This document shows, piece after piece, positions 54,768-63,250 of a DNA stretch of 64,000 bases. The translations under genes and the position numbers were made by a program. The notes under the pieces were generated by a model, which was given only the letters and a program-made list of their open reading frames with translations, was not told the DNA's origin and searched no databases. This DNA is from Candidatus Binatus soli (lineage in GTDB: Bacteria > Desulfobacterota > Binatia > Binatales > Binataceae), in the NCBI GenBank assembly GCA_002479255.1, contig DLMJ01000035.1, positions 18,796 to 82,795 of the forward strand, read 5' to 3'. Each line of letters opens with the position of its first letter. Positions within the stretch are counted from its first letter, which is position 1.

Positions 54768-56498
54768 TCAGCGGCGGGCGTCGGCACCGCGGGATACCTC
54801 CATCCAGGCGTTGATCAGATCGTCGGCCTCGTCGGGCTCGAGGCGGCCATCTTTCACGGCGGCGAGAATCTCAAGGATCGCGTCATCGCGACTCAGTTTT
54901 TCAGTTGCGCCGGGGGTGAATTTCGCCGACTGACTATCGGAGGCCGGCGTTTCAGCATCCGACTGAGTATTCGATTGAGTAGTTGATCCGGTCGCTGACT
55001 GAGTAGTGCTGCCGGCCCGATCATGCGAACGGTCGCGCACGTTGCGCGCGGCTTCGCGGATCTTGTCGCGCATCTCGCGCGCGGCGTGGCGCACCCGCTC
55101 GCGCATCTCGTGGCGCGCCTCGCGCGATCCGCCGCGCACGGCATCCGCCACCAGGTCGCCGATTTCCTTGCCCAGCTTCGCGAGCCTGTCGCCGACATCG
55201 CCGGGAACCGACTCTTCGATTTCGGCAACCGCCCGCTCGACTTCGTGGAGTCCCTCGCTGACGCTGCGTTTCACGTCGCGGGTAACTTCGCGCACGATGG
55301 TGCTGGACATCCCGCCGCTCTCGGCAACGAACTGGCCGGCGGCGTCGAGCACGCTGCGCACAAAGGCGGGAATCTCGCCGCCAAGCTCGTCGGCGAGATC
55401 CTCGAACGGGGCGGAGAATGCGCCGCTCATGCGCGAGCGGTAGCCGCGGCCGGAGAAATCGCGCTCGCGCGCGTCGGCGCTCGCGACAATCACGTCGGCG
55501 CCGCGAGTCTCAACGGCAAGTTTCAGGCGCGCACCCGAGGCCGGGTCGGGACCGATCGGACCGTGAACATGATTGCGGCCGAGCCACTTGAGTCCTGCGG
55601 CGTCGACGCCATAGGTGCGGATTCGGCCCCATCCCGCGGAGGCGTCGAGCTCGAGCGAGGCGTTCGCTTCCACTTCCACGTTGACCCGTCCGCGGCTTCT
55701 GACGCTCCAGGTTTTATCGGCCGGAAAGGGACCGGCGAGATAGACCGCGCCGCCCACGTCTTCGAGGTTGAGCGCGCCGCCGACGCGGCCGATCCGCGCG
55801 CTGCCGCCGACAAAGCCCACCGCGATTTCGCCGGCGATACTGTCGGCCGCGAGCTTGCCGCCTATTTTGCCGATCCGGATTGCGCCAGACAGATTCGAGG
55901 CGCGCACTTTGCCGCCGACGACGCCGGCCTCGACGTGGGCGCCATCTTCGATTTCGAGATGTCCACCGACGATGCGGGCGATGAACGGCCCGTGCAGGCC
56001 AAGCAGCCGCGCGCCGCCGGCTATTTTTTCGATCGCCACTTCGCCGTCGATGGCGCGGCAATCGAATTCGCCGGCGACCAGGCTGAAAGCGATCGCGTGG
56101 GCGGATTCAACCGAGAGCGCGCCGCGGACTTTGAGGCCTTCAACCGAACCGGCTTCCTTGATGGAGACGTTGCCGCTGACGGTGTCGCGAATGGAAATGG
56201 CGCCGATGCGGCGCGCGTGGAGATTGCCGCGGACGCGCTTGACGGCGAAGGGGGTGGCGAGATCGGAGACGTTCAGGTCGCCGGCAAGATCTTCGACTTC
56301 GACGGTGACGCCGGCGGGGACCGCGATGGTGGCGTTGCCGCGCAGCGTCATTTCGGCGACGCCCGCGTCGCGAGCGAGCTCGGGCGCGGTGTTGGTATCG
56401 ATCTCGACGGCAGAACGGTTTGCGCCGGAGATTTTCAGATTTCCGGCAGCGCGCAGGATGCGGATCGATTCAACTCCTTCAAGCGTCGTGATGGCCAT
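54768..56498 (-). CDS. DUF4097-like beta-solenoid protein with SHOCT-like tail
   Basis: A 576-residue protein. Residues 1-330 form repeated short strands with alternating Gly/Ala and Val/Ile (GGKVRASNLSGAIRIGKIGG and similar), as expected for a DUF4097 adhesin-like beta-helix. Residues 350-480 are charged helices, followed by a Ser/Thr/Gln linker and a short C-terminal helix pair (ILAAVKDGRLEPDEADDLIN) resembling SHOCT domains. No signal peptide is seen. It lies 37 nt downstream of a DUF2089 regulator gene; such pairs occur in other bacteria but their function is unknown. Confidence 0.75.
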   Translation of the reverse strand: MAITTLEGVESIRILRAAGNLKISGANRSAVEIDTNTAPELARDAGVAEMTLRGNATIAVPAGVTVEVEDLAGDLNVSDLATPFAVKRVRGNLHARRIGAISIRDTVSGNVSIKEAGSVEGLKVRGALSVESAHAIAFSLVAGEFDCRAIDGEVAIEKIAGGARLLGLHGPFIARIVGGHLEIEDGAHVEAGVVGGKVRASNLSGAIRIGKIGGKLAADSIAGEIAVGFVGGSARIGRVGGALNLEDVGGAVYLAGPFPADKTWSVRSRGRVNVEVEANASLELDASAGWGRIRTYGVDAAGLKWLGRNHVHGPIGPDPASGARLKLAVETRGADVIVASADARERDFSGRGYRSRMSGAFSAPFEDLADELGGEIPAFVRSVLDAAGQFVAESGGMSSTIVREVTRDVKRSVSEGLHEVERAVAEIEESVPGDVGDRLAKLGKEIGDLVADAVRGGSREARHEMRERVRHAAREMRDKIREAARNVRDRSHDRAGSTTQSATGSTTQSNTQSDAETPASDSQSAKFTPGATEKLSRDDAILEILAAVKDGRLEPDEADDLINAWMEVSRGADARR

Positions 56499-56535
56499 AG
56501 CGGATTTCCTCCGTTGATTTTGCTTGATTGACTGT

Positions 56536-56937
56536 TCAGTCGTCTTTTGAGCCGGGCTCGTTGAGCGCGGCGAGTGCTTCCGCTGGCGTGAGCTTGCCGC
56601 CCTTCAGATCGGCCAGGACCGAGCGGCGCCGCGAGCCGTCGTCGCCGGAAGCCGCGGCCTCGGGAGCGGACTTGGCGGAGTAGCCGAGCGCGGTGATGAC
56701 TTCGTCGAGGCGCGCGCGCACGGTCGGGTATGAGACGCCGAGTTCACGCTCGACTTCGCGGATTACGCCGCGGTTCTTGACGAAGACCTCGACGAAATCA
56801 ATCTGCGCACCGCTGAGCTTGAGCAGGGCGGGCGGGGCGAATTCGCCATCGATCGAGATCGAGCAGTCGGGGCATCGCAGGCGCGCGACGGTGAGATTTC
56901 CGTCGCATGATGGGCATTTAAGAATTATTGGCCGCAT
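56536..56937 (-). CDS. DUF2089-type zinc-ribbon/HTH regulator
   Basis: A 133-residue protein. An N-terminal zinc ribbon (CPSCDGNLTVARLRCPDC) is followed by a helix-turn-helix in EVERELGVSYPTVRARLDEV and a C-terminal helix pair (DLKGGKLTPAEALAAL) like that at the end of its neighbour. The architecture is that of DUF2089. It starts at 56937 after a less GC-rich leader that holds repeats and a palindrome. It probably controls the DUF4097-like gene that follows. Confidence 0.85.
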   Translation of the reverse strand: MRPIILKCPSCDGNLTVARLRCPDCSISIDGEFAPPALLKLSGAQIDFVEVFVKNRGVIREVERELGVSYPTVRARLDEVITALGYSAKSAPEAAASGDDGSRRRSVLADLKGGKLTPAEALAALNEPGSKDD

Positions 56938-56943
56938 GATGAG

Positions 56944-56994
56944 TAAGATTCGCCTAAATATTAAGATTGTCAAGTTCAGATTAAGATTCTTAAT
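56944..56994. promoter_or_regulatory. Repeat/palindrome cluster before the DUF2089 gene (candidate operator)
   Basis: taagatt occurs three times, at 56944, 56962 and 56982, spaced 18 and 20 bp (about two helical turns). The last copy is part of a perfect 7-bp inverted repeat, attaagattcttaat at 56980-56994, with one central base. The stretch is AT-rich in an otherwise GC-rich genome. It lies 7-57 nt before the ATG of the minus-strand regulator gene. Confidence 0.5.
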
Positions 56995-56999
56995 TTTTC

Positions 57000-57077
57000 A
57001 TTGAAACCGCGGATGGCAAGCGGGCTTGCCTGAATCGCAGGCGACAGAGCCGCGATGCGCGCCGCAAGCCGTCTTTT
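57000..57077. other. Part of a 410-nt gap with no firm gene
   Basis: Between the DUF2089 gene and agmatine deiminase, 56938-57351 holds the repeat cluster and a doubtful 93-residue frame. The part from 57000 to 57077 shows only a short hairpin (gcaagcgggcttgc) and no coding signature. The whole stretch is less GC-rich than its surroundings. Confidence 0.4.
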
Positions 57078-57359
57078 TCACCTATTGATTTCGACGCAAA
57101 ACGAGCAATTCATACAACTGGTTGTGGTTCTTGGACGACCATGCTCTATCGGTAGTTTCGTTCCGTCAAAATTAATTTTCACTGGACACCGGGGTCGTGG
57201 CAAAAGCACGAGTAGTCCGCTTTCGAGTGAGGCGTGCAGTATCGTGACTTTGTGCATGCTGTTCGCGTAGCACAGCAAATCCGCCGGGGGCAGGCTGAAC
57301 AGTTCATCCCCGAACGCGGAACCAGCCAAGCCCTGACCTCTTCCCGATTCTCTAAGCAT
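57078..57359 (-). CDS. Doubtful 93-residue ORF after agmatine deiminase
   Basis: The ATG lies inside the last codons of agmatine deiminase (8-nt overlap), a spacing common for coupled genes. The product is unfamiliar and ends in CMNCSFCVEINR, a cysteine cluster. The composition is uneven and another frame is open across it, so it may be chance. I give it low weight. Confidence 0.2.
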   Translation of the reverse strand: MLRESGRGQGLAGSAFGDELFSLPPADLLCYANSMHKVTILHASLESGLLVLLPRPRCPVKINFDGTKLPIEHGRPRTTTSCMNCSFCVEINR

Positions 57360-58458
57360 GCGGCACGGGGTGCTGCTGGCTCAGGCAATGAACCGAGCCG
57401 AGGCCCCAGACCAGGTCCGTCGAGGGGACGGCGACGACGCGGCGGCCGGGGAAGAGTCGGGAGAGCGTCGCGGCCGCGACGGAATCCCGCGGGGATTCGA
57501 AGGTCGGCATCAGGACTGCGCGGTTGGCTATATAGAAGTTCGCGTAGGAGGCGGGCAGGCGCGTGCCGTCGTAGATGACGGCCGGTGGCATCGGGAGAGT
57601 TTCGATGTTGAAGGGGCGGCCGTCCTGATCGCGCATCGCGCGGAGGCGGTTAAGGTTGTCGCGCAGCGTCGTGTAGTTCACGTCGGCGGGGTCGTCCTCG
57701 AGGACAGTGACGATAGTGTCGGGGGCGACGAAGCGCGCGAGGTCGTCGATGTGGCCGTCGGTGTCGTCGCCGGCGATTCCGTCGCCGAGCCACAGCACGT
57801 TGGTCACGCCGAGATATGTGCGGAGGTAATCCTCGATGTCGGCGCGGCTGAGCGCGGGATTTCGATTCGGGTTGAGCAGGCATGACTCGGTGGTGAGCAC
57901 GGCGCCGGCGCCGTTGACGTCGATCGAGCCGCCTTCGAGCACGATTCCCGGTTCGATCACTTCGAAGCCGTAGCGGAGCCCTAGCTTTTGCGGGACGACG
58001 TCGTCGAGATCGAATGCGCCGTACTTCCGGCCCCACGAGTTGAAGCGCCAGTCGAGCGCGATCTGATTTGGGCCGACGGGCGAATCGGTTGCGAGGCGGT
58101 TGACAAAAATGGGACCGTGGTCGCGCGCCCATGCGTCGTTGGTGGGCAGATAAAATATATCGACAGCCCGAATCGCCGCGCCGTCGTTATTGCCCTGGCG
58201 GCGGGCCGCGTCGCGAATCATCACACGCACTTCATCGATCTGCGTTTCATTTTCGTTGTTGACCATCAGGCGGACGGGCTCGAATTGCGCGATGGCCGCG
58301 ACCATATCCGCATAGATCGGTGGGATAACGTCGAACTTGCCGGGCCAGGTGTCGAGATTGTGCGGCCATGCGAGGTAACAGGCGAGATGCGGCGCCCATT
58401 CGGGCGGCATCCGGTAGGCCGCGAGCAGGCGGCGATGCTCAGGTGAAATGGGATTCAC
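57352..58458 (-). CDS. aguA: Agmatine deiminase
   Basis: A 368-residue PAD-family enzyme from a GTG start. It converts agmatine to N-carbamoylputrescine and ammonia. Visible signatures: MPPEWAPHLACYLAWPHN near the start, NDAWARDHGPIFV, EGGSIDVNG, DTDGHIDDLARFV and the catalytic cysteine segment GSVHCLSQQHP (Cys358). The start lies 2 nt after the stop of the amidase gene, so the two enzymes are made from one operon. The frame stays open to 58563 inside the amidase gene. Confidence 0.94.
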   Translation of the reverse strand: MNPISPEHRRLLAAYRMPPEWAPHLACYLAWPHNLDTWPGKFDVIPPIYADMVAAIAQFEPVRLMVNNENETQIDEVRVMIRDAARRQGNNDGAAIRAVDIFYLPTNDAWARDHGPIFVNRLATDSPVGPNQIALDWRFNSWGRKYGAFDLDDVVPQKLGLRYGFEVIEPGIVLEGGSIDVNGAGAVLTTESCLLNPNRNPALSRADIEDYLRTYLGVTNVLWLGDGIAGDDTDGHIDDLARFVAPDTIVTVLEDDPADVNYTTLRDNLNRLRAMRDQDGRPFNIETLPMPPAVIYDGTRLPASYANFYIANRAVLMPTFESPRDSVAAATLSRLFPGRRVVAVPSTDLVWGLGSVHCLSQQHPVPHA

Positions 58459-58460
58459 GG

Positions 58461-59336
58461 TTACGATCGAAAGCGGCGCGTCAGGTCCGCGTAGGCGTCG
58501 ATTCGGCGATCGCGCAGGAAGGGCCAGTTGCGGCGGACTTCCTCGATCTTGGCCAGGTCGCATTCGACGACCAGCGTTTCCTCGTCGGTGGTGCTTGCGC
58601 GCGCGATGACCTCGCCCGATGGATCGGCGACGAATGAAGCGCCCCAGAATTCGAGTTCACCCTCGACGCCGACGCGATTGACGGCCGCGACGAAGACGCC
58701 GTTGGCGATGGCGTGGCTGCGCTGGATCGTCTCCCAGGCGTTTTGCTGTTTGGGACGGACTGTTTCCGGCTCGCCATGCCACCATCCGATCGCGGTCGGA
58801 TAGAACAGGATCTGCGCGCCAGCCATCGCGGTGAGCCTGGCCGCCTCGGGGAACCATTGATCCCAGCATACGAGCACGCCGAGCGGGCCACGCGAGGTGG
58901 GGTGCGCGACGAAATCGAGATCGCCGGGGGTGAAGTAGAATTTTTCGTAATAGCGGGGATCGTCGGGGATATGCATCTTGCGGTAGCGGCCGACGATTTT
59001 CCCGGCCTCATCGATAACAGCGGCAGCGTTGTAATAGAGGCCCGCCGCGCGGCGCTCGAAGATCGACGCGACGATGATGATTTTCCGCGCCTTTGCCACG
59101 GCGCCGAGCGCTTCGGTGGTGGGTCCGGGAATCGGTTCGGCGAGATCGAAAAATTTCGGGTCCTCGGTCTGACACGGGTAGTGCGCGCCGAACAGCTCCT
59201 GGGTGCAGACGATTTGCGCGCCGCGCCGGGCGGCCTCCTCGATTTTGGCGATTGCCTTGTCGAGATTGAGACGCGGCTCGGGCGCACAGCTCATCTGGAG
59301 GAGGCCAATAGCGACCTTGTCGGCGCGCGATCCCAT
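58461..59336 (-). CDS. aguB: N-carbamoylputrescine amidase
   Basis: A 291-residue nitrilase-superfamily amidase hydrolysing N-carbamoylputrescine to putrescine. The catalytic triad is visible as Glu47 (CTQELF), Lys120 (YRKMHIPDD) and Cys157 (LVCWDQWFPE). The N-terminal AIGLLQMSC strand is typical. It is the first gene of a two-gene operon with agmatine deiminase; substrate assignment rests on both sequence and this pairing. Confidence 0.94.
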   Translation of the reverse strand: MGSRADKVAIGLLQMSCAPEPRLNLDKAIAKIEEAARRGAQIVCTQELFGAHYPCQTEDPKFFDLAEPIPGPTTEALGAVAKARKIIIVASIFERRAAGLYYNAAAVIDEAGKIVGRYRKMHIPDDPRYYEKFYFTPGDLDFVAHPTSRGPLGVLVCWDQWFPEAARLTAMAGAQILFYPTAIGWWHGEPETVRPKQQNAWETIQRSHAIANGVFVAAVNRVGVEGELEFWGASFVADPSGEVIARASTTDEETLVVECDLAKIEEVRRNWPFLRDRRIDAYADLTRRFRS

Positions 59337-59463
59337 GACAATTGTGATAGCAACCGCGCGCCGCGCACGCCATCACCCCTGGCGTCTTCCGACGCTCGAA
59401 GACTCGCGTCGGTTGCAGCACAATCGAGTTACATGGGGCACGAAAAATTTTCGTCATTGGCAG

Positions 59464-59492
59464 TTGCATGAACGGCGCTGTGATATTCTAAT
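59464..59492 (+). promoter_or_regulatory. Candidate promoter for the SRP RNA
   Basis: ttgcat and tctaat are separated by exactly 17 nt, giving a weak -35 and a good -10 (five of six bases). Transcription would start about 35 nt before the mature RNA, so a 5' leader would have to be removed. No better match was seen in the 195-nt gap. Confidence 0.35.
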
Positions 59493-59531
59493 AAAGCGCG
59501 CAAAAGGAACGCGCGTTTGGAGTAATTTATC

Positions 59532-59666
59532 GGAACTGCCCGCCGCTGATAGCCGGGTCCTGCGCAAGGGAAGGCCGCGAACCCCGCCAGGTCCGGAAGG
59601 AAGCAACGGTACCGGCTGACACCCTGTGCCGCAGGGGTGCCTGGCTATCATTCGACGGGCAGTTCC
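59532..59666 (+). ncRNA. ffs: Signal recognition particle RNA (4.5S type)
   Basis: The conserved apical domain IV is present (ggtccggaaggaagcaac). The ends form a perfect 11-bp stem, ggaactgcccg at 59532 with cgggcagttcc ending at 59666, and a second internal helix gatagcc/ggctatc. About 135 nt, the small bacterial form without an Alu domain. The RNA binds Ffh and targets membrane proteins. Its position directly before dnaX is conserved in many bacteria. Confidence 0.95.
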
Positions 59667-59667
59667 A

Positions 59668-61605
59668 GTGCGAAAAGATTTCGCGATGGCCGAATCCCTA
59701 ACGACACATCTCGTACTCGCGCGCAAATGGCGGCCGGAGCGCTTCTCGGAGCTGGTGGGCCAGGAGCACGTGACGCGCACGCTCAGCGAAGCGCTGAAGC
59801 GGGGCCGAATAGCGCACGCGTTTCTATTCACCGGGATTCGCGGCGTCGGCAAGACCACGGCGGCACGAATTCTCGCGCGATGCCTCAATTGCGAGAAGGG
59901 TCCGACCGCGGAGCCGTGCGGCGAATGTGCGGCGTGCGTGGAGATTCGCGGCGGCCGCTCGCTCGACGTCAGTGAGATCGACGGCGCTACATACCGCAAG
60001 ATCGAGGACGCGCGCGCGATAATCGAAAACTTGAGCTACCGCCCGGCGCGCGACCGCTTCAAGATTTACATTATCGACGAGGCGCATCAGCTGACCGATT
60101 CGGCCTTCAACGCGCTGCTGAAGACGCTCGAGGAGCCGCCGCCGCACGTCAAGTTTATCCTCGCGACGACCGAGCCGCAGAAGATGCCGGAGACGATCCT
60201 GTCGCGCCTGCAGCGCTACGACTTTCGGCGCATCCCGTACGCCACGATTCTCGAGCGGCTGAAGGATCTCGCACGGCGCGAAGGGCTCGAGGTCGAGGAG
60301 AGCGCGCTGCGGCTGCTCGCGCGCGAGGCCGGCGGCAGCATGCGCGATGCGGAGCGGATGCTCGAGACCGCGATGGCAACGGCAACGGCGTCGGGCAAGG
60401 TGACGGAGGCCGAGGTGGCATCGTCGCTCGGCGTCGCGAGCCGGACTACGGTTTTGAAACTGGCCGACGCGATTTTGGAGAAGAACGCGGCCGGAGCGCT
60501 CGCGCACGTGCGCGAGCTTAAGAGCCGCGGCGCAAACCTTGAATCGCTGGGGCGCGATCTGCTCGAGACGTTCAGAAATCTCGCGGTCGCGAAACTTCCC
60601 GCAAGCGACGCGGACAGCCCGCTCGACGATATTCCCGATCACGAAGTGACGGAGCTCAAGCGGCTGGCCGCGGGCGCGAGCTCGCGCGACCTCATGCGGC
60701 TGTTTCGTCTGATGGCCGATTCGCAGGAACAGATTCTTCGCTCGCCGTATCCCGACCTGCTGCTCGAAATGGCGGTGGTACGGATGGCGTCGCTGGCGGC
60801 GGTGATCGACGCCGACGAGTTGCTGCGTGCGATCGGCTCGGACAAGACTGCGGCGCCGCCGGCCTCGGGGACTCCACCCGCGCCGTCCGGCGGCGGCTCG
60901 AGCAGCCGGGGCGCGGCGAAGCCGGAGGCCGCATCGAAGGAACAATCCAGTGGTGCGCGGCGGCTGCGCGTCGAGGGCGAAGTCAAGGCCGATGCGCCGC
61001 TTCGCCACGAGGTTCAAGACAACAGCCCGCGTGAACTTCCCGAGCTGCGCGATTTCATCCGGGGCCGACGCGCTGCGCTGGCCGGTTTCATGGAGCAGGG
61101 CGCGGGACTTGTGCTCGACGGCGATCTGCTGACGGTCACGGCGCGAAACGACATTTACGTCCGCTATCTGAACGACAACAAGACGGTGATTGCGGAGCTT
61201 GCGAGCGAGCATCTTGGCCGCGCGATTCGAGTCGAGCTTTCGACCAACGGGGTGGCGAAGCTTGCTGCTGCCGGCCGCGCTACGATCCCGCTCGGCGGCA
61301 ACGGCCTGACGCGAGAATTGCCGTCTGCAGCGGCGGCGGATACAAATAATCCGATTGCGACGAAGAACGCGCAAAAAGAGACGGCGGCATCGAAGCCTGT
61401 TGAACCAACCGGAGAAATCGCGCCGACGCCGCCGGCGATGGATGCTGCGCGGCGCGCAGCGACACCCGAGGAACGGCAAGCGGTGCTTGCGGATCCCGCG
61501 GTGCGAAGAGTGTTTGATACGCTGGACGCGCGGCTGGTGGAACTCAGGATACCGAATCTCGCGCCGGCTTCGGCGAGGGAAGGCGGCGACCCGGAATCAA
61601 GGTAG
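59668..61605 (+). CDS. dnaX: DNA polymerase III subunit gamma/tau
   Basis: A clamp-loader ATPase of 639-645 residues. Walker A GIRGVGKTTAARILARCLNC (about residue 50), the four zinc cysteines CLNCEK...CGECAAC, Walker B IIDEAHQLT and the sensor region LLKTLEEPPPHVKFILATTE are all present. The tau-like C-terminal part is Ala/Ser/Pro-rich and ends with a conserved domain around residues 500-545. GTG at 59668 or ATG at 59686 may start the gene; the GTG is 2 nt after the SRP RNA end, so no separate promoter fits between. Confidence 0.94.
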   Translation: MRKDFAMAESLTTHLVLARKWRPERFSELVGQEHVTRTLSEALKRGRIAHAFLFTGIRGVGKTTAARILARCLNCEKGPTAEPCGECAACVEIRGGRSLDVSEIDGATYRKIEDARAIIENLSYRPARDRFKIYIIDEAHQLTDSAFNALLKTLEEPPPHVKFILATTEPQKMPETILSRLQRYDFRRIPYATILERLKDLARREGLEVEESALRLLAREAGGSMRDAERMLETAMATATASGKVTEAEVASSLGVASRTTVLKLADAILEKNAAGALAHVRELKSRGANLESLGRDLLETFRNLAVAKLPASDADSPLDDIPDHEVTELKRLAAGASSRDLMRLFRLMADSQEQILRSPYPDLLLEMAVVRMASLAAVIDADELLRAIGSDKTAAPPASGTPPAPSGGGSSSRGAAKPEAASKEQSSGARRLRVEGEVKADAPLRHEVQDNSPRELPELRDFIRGRRAALAGFMEQGAGLVLDGDLLTVTARNDIYVRYLNDNKTVIAELASEHLGRAIRVELSTNGVAKLAAAGRATIPLGGNGLTRELPSAAAADTNNPIATKNAQKETAASKPVEPTGEIAPTPPAMDAARRAATPEERQAVLADPAVRRVFDTLDARLVELRIPNLAPASAREGGDPESR

Positions 61606-61644
61606 TACGCCGCGCAGGGGAGCACGCGGCAAGGAGCAATCAGA

Positions 61645-61974
61645 ATGGCAGAAATAGACTTGTCGGCATTGATGCAGCAGGCGCAAGCGCTGCAGTTGCG
61701 AATGAAGGAGATGCAGGAAACGGCGTCAGCCAGAACCGTTGAGGCTCAATCGGGCGGCGGGATGGTGCGCGTGGTCGTTGACGGCTCGCTGCGCCTGCGC
61801 AAAATAGAAATCGATGCCGCGATCGTCGCGGCCAACGACAAGTCGATGCTCGAAGATCTGATCCTGGTCGCCGTTAACGACGGGATGGCGCGCGCGCAGA
61901 GGATGCTCGCCGACGAGATGGGCAAGCTCGGTCCGCTCCAGGGTCTGCAGATCCCCGGCTTCGGCACCGAATGA
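61645..61974 (+). CDS. ybaB: YbaB/EbfC nucleoid-associated protein
   Basis: A 109-residue protein with the YbaB fold: a helix MQQAQALQLRMKEMQETASA, the strand GGMVRVVVDGSLRLRKIEID and a helix MLEDLILVAVNDGMARA. YbaB binds DNA as a dimer. The dnaX-ybaB-recR order is widely conserved. Its stop overlaps the recR start by 4 nt (atga). Confidence 0.93.
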   Translation: MAEIDLSALMQQAQALQLRMKEMQETASARTVEAQSGGGMVRVVVDGSLRLRKIEIDAAIVAANDKSMLEDLILVAVNDGMARAQRMLADEMGKLGPLQGLQIPGFGTE

Positions 61975-62609
61975 CGGAGCGCGGGATGCCGGAAAACCTG
62001 AAGCGCCAGGACGGCCTGCCGCCTGCGATGACGCGGCTTGTCAAAGAACTGTCGCGGCTGCCCGGGATCGGCGAGAAGACAGCGTCGCGGCTGGTGTTCA
62101 ATCTGCTCAATCGGCCGCGCGACCAGGTGATCGCGCTGGCCGAAGCGCTGCTCGAAATGAAAGAGCGTGTCGGTCTGTGCTCGGGATGCTTCGGGCTGTC
62201 GGACCATCCACGCTGTCAGATTTGCGACGACGAGGGACGCGAACGGGAGGTGATTTGCGTAGTGGAAGGGCCGGCGGACTTAATGGCTATCGAGCGAGCC
62301 CGCAGTTTTGGAGGCGTGTATCACGTGCTCAATGGCGCGCTCGCACCGTTGGACGGCATCGGCCCCGACGACATCAAGATGAAAGAACTGATTGCCCGCG
62401 TGAGCCCGCCCGCGGTCGTTCGCGAGGTGATAATCGCGACCAATGCGACCGTCGAGGGCGAGGCGACCGCGCTTTACATCGCGCGCGCGCTGAAACCGCT
62501 CGGCGTGAGGACGACGCGGCTGGCGCGCGGACTGCCAGCCGGCGGCGACCTCGAATACAGCGACTCCGCGACTCTGACCAGTGCGCTCAGCGGCCGCCGC
62601 GAACTCTAG
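61971..62609 (+). CDS. recR: Recombination protein RecR
   Basis: A 212-residue protein: helix-hairpin-helix with LSRLPGIGEKTASRLVF, a four-cysteine zinc finger CSGCFGLSDHPRCQIC, a Toprim domain (VICVVEGPADLMAIERA) and the C-terminal segment RLARGLPAGGDLEYSDSATL. RecR loads RecA with RecO/RecF at gaps. A later ATG (61986) would give a more usual N-terminus. Confidence 0.95.
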   Translation: MTERGMPENLKRQDGLPPAMTRLVKELSRLPGIGEKTASRLVFNLLNRPRDQVIALAEALLEMKERVGLCSGCFGLSDHPRCQICDDEGREREVICVVEGPADLMAIERARSFGGVYHVLNGALAPLDGIGPDDIKMKELIARVSPPAVVREVIIATNATVEGEATALYIARALKPLGVRTTRLARGLPAGGDLEYSDSATLTSALSGRREL

Positions 62610-62614
62610 CCCAC

Positions 62615-63004
62615 GTGCAAACAGTCTTCGGCCAACCCATCAGGTCAGGAACGGCGGCGCGTGCGCGACGGCAATCGTGGCTCGGCGCGTGCGCGGCGAT
62701 ATTTGCGATAGCACTGTCGGCGTGCGGTCCGTCAAAGCCGTTGACGCCGGCAGAGAGGGGGCGAATCGCGTACGTGACCACCTGCATGGTTTGCCATAAC
62801 CGCGATCCCAACCTGGCCGGCAGCAAGGGACCGGCGATCGCGGGTTCATCGCGCGAGTTGGTTGCCGATCGCATTCTGTATCTCAAGTATCCGCCCGGAT
62901 ACAAACCCAAGCGCACGACGCATAACATGCGTGCGCAGCCTCAGCTTAAGAATAAGATCGACGACTTGGTGGCTTTTCTTGCCGAGGCAGCGAAGAAGAA
63001 ATGA
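62615..63004 (+). CDS. c-type cytochrome lipoprotein
   Basis: A 129-residue protein from a GTG five nt after recR. After a basic N-terminus comes a hydrophobic lipoprotein signal (ACAAIFAIALSAC), then one heme c motif TTCMVCHN (CxxCH), a GPAIAGSS segment and a later methionine (NMRAQPQ) that could be the second heme ligand. Small single-heme cytochromes of this kind carry electrons in the periplasm. The longer frame upstream overlaps recR and is a shadow. Confidence 0.83.
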   Translation: MQTVFGQPIRSGTAARARRQSWLGACAAIFAIALSACGPSKPLTPAERGRIAYVTTCMVCHNRDPNLAGSKGPAIAGSSRELVADRILYLKYPPGYKPKRTTHNMRAQPQLKNKIDDLVAFLAEAAKKK

Positions 63005-63040
63005 AGCAGCCGCGGTTGGCGCTGCTTATGCTTTCTTTTT
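63004..63040 (+). terminator. Rho-independent terminator after the cytochrome gene
   Basis: A 7-bp stem, aagcagc at 63004-63010 with gctgctt at 63021-63027, followed by a T-rich stretch (ctttcttttt). It starts at the end of the cytochrome coding region and would end the dnaX-ybaB-recR-cytochrome unit. Confidence 0.5.
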
Positions 63041-63250
63041 AGCGAGAAACTTCGGCTGAACTCGAAATTAGGTGATGGGCGGTTTTGAAATTGTGAGGTG
63101 GACTAGGCCGGACTAGCCGGGACGAAGCGGGACCGAAATTCGGTAGTGTATCCTCAACTCCGAATCGGGCGTAGGATTTTACGGTCGATCTTTACCCACA
63201 ACCGGGCGCCGTATCGCATTTGGCGTCTCCGCCCGAAAGGATATTTCGCC

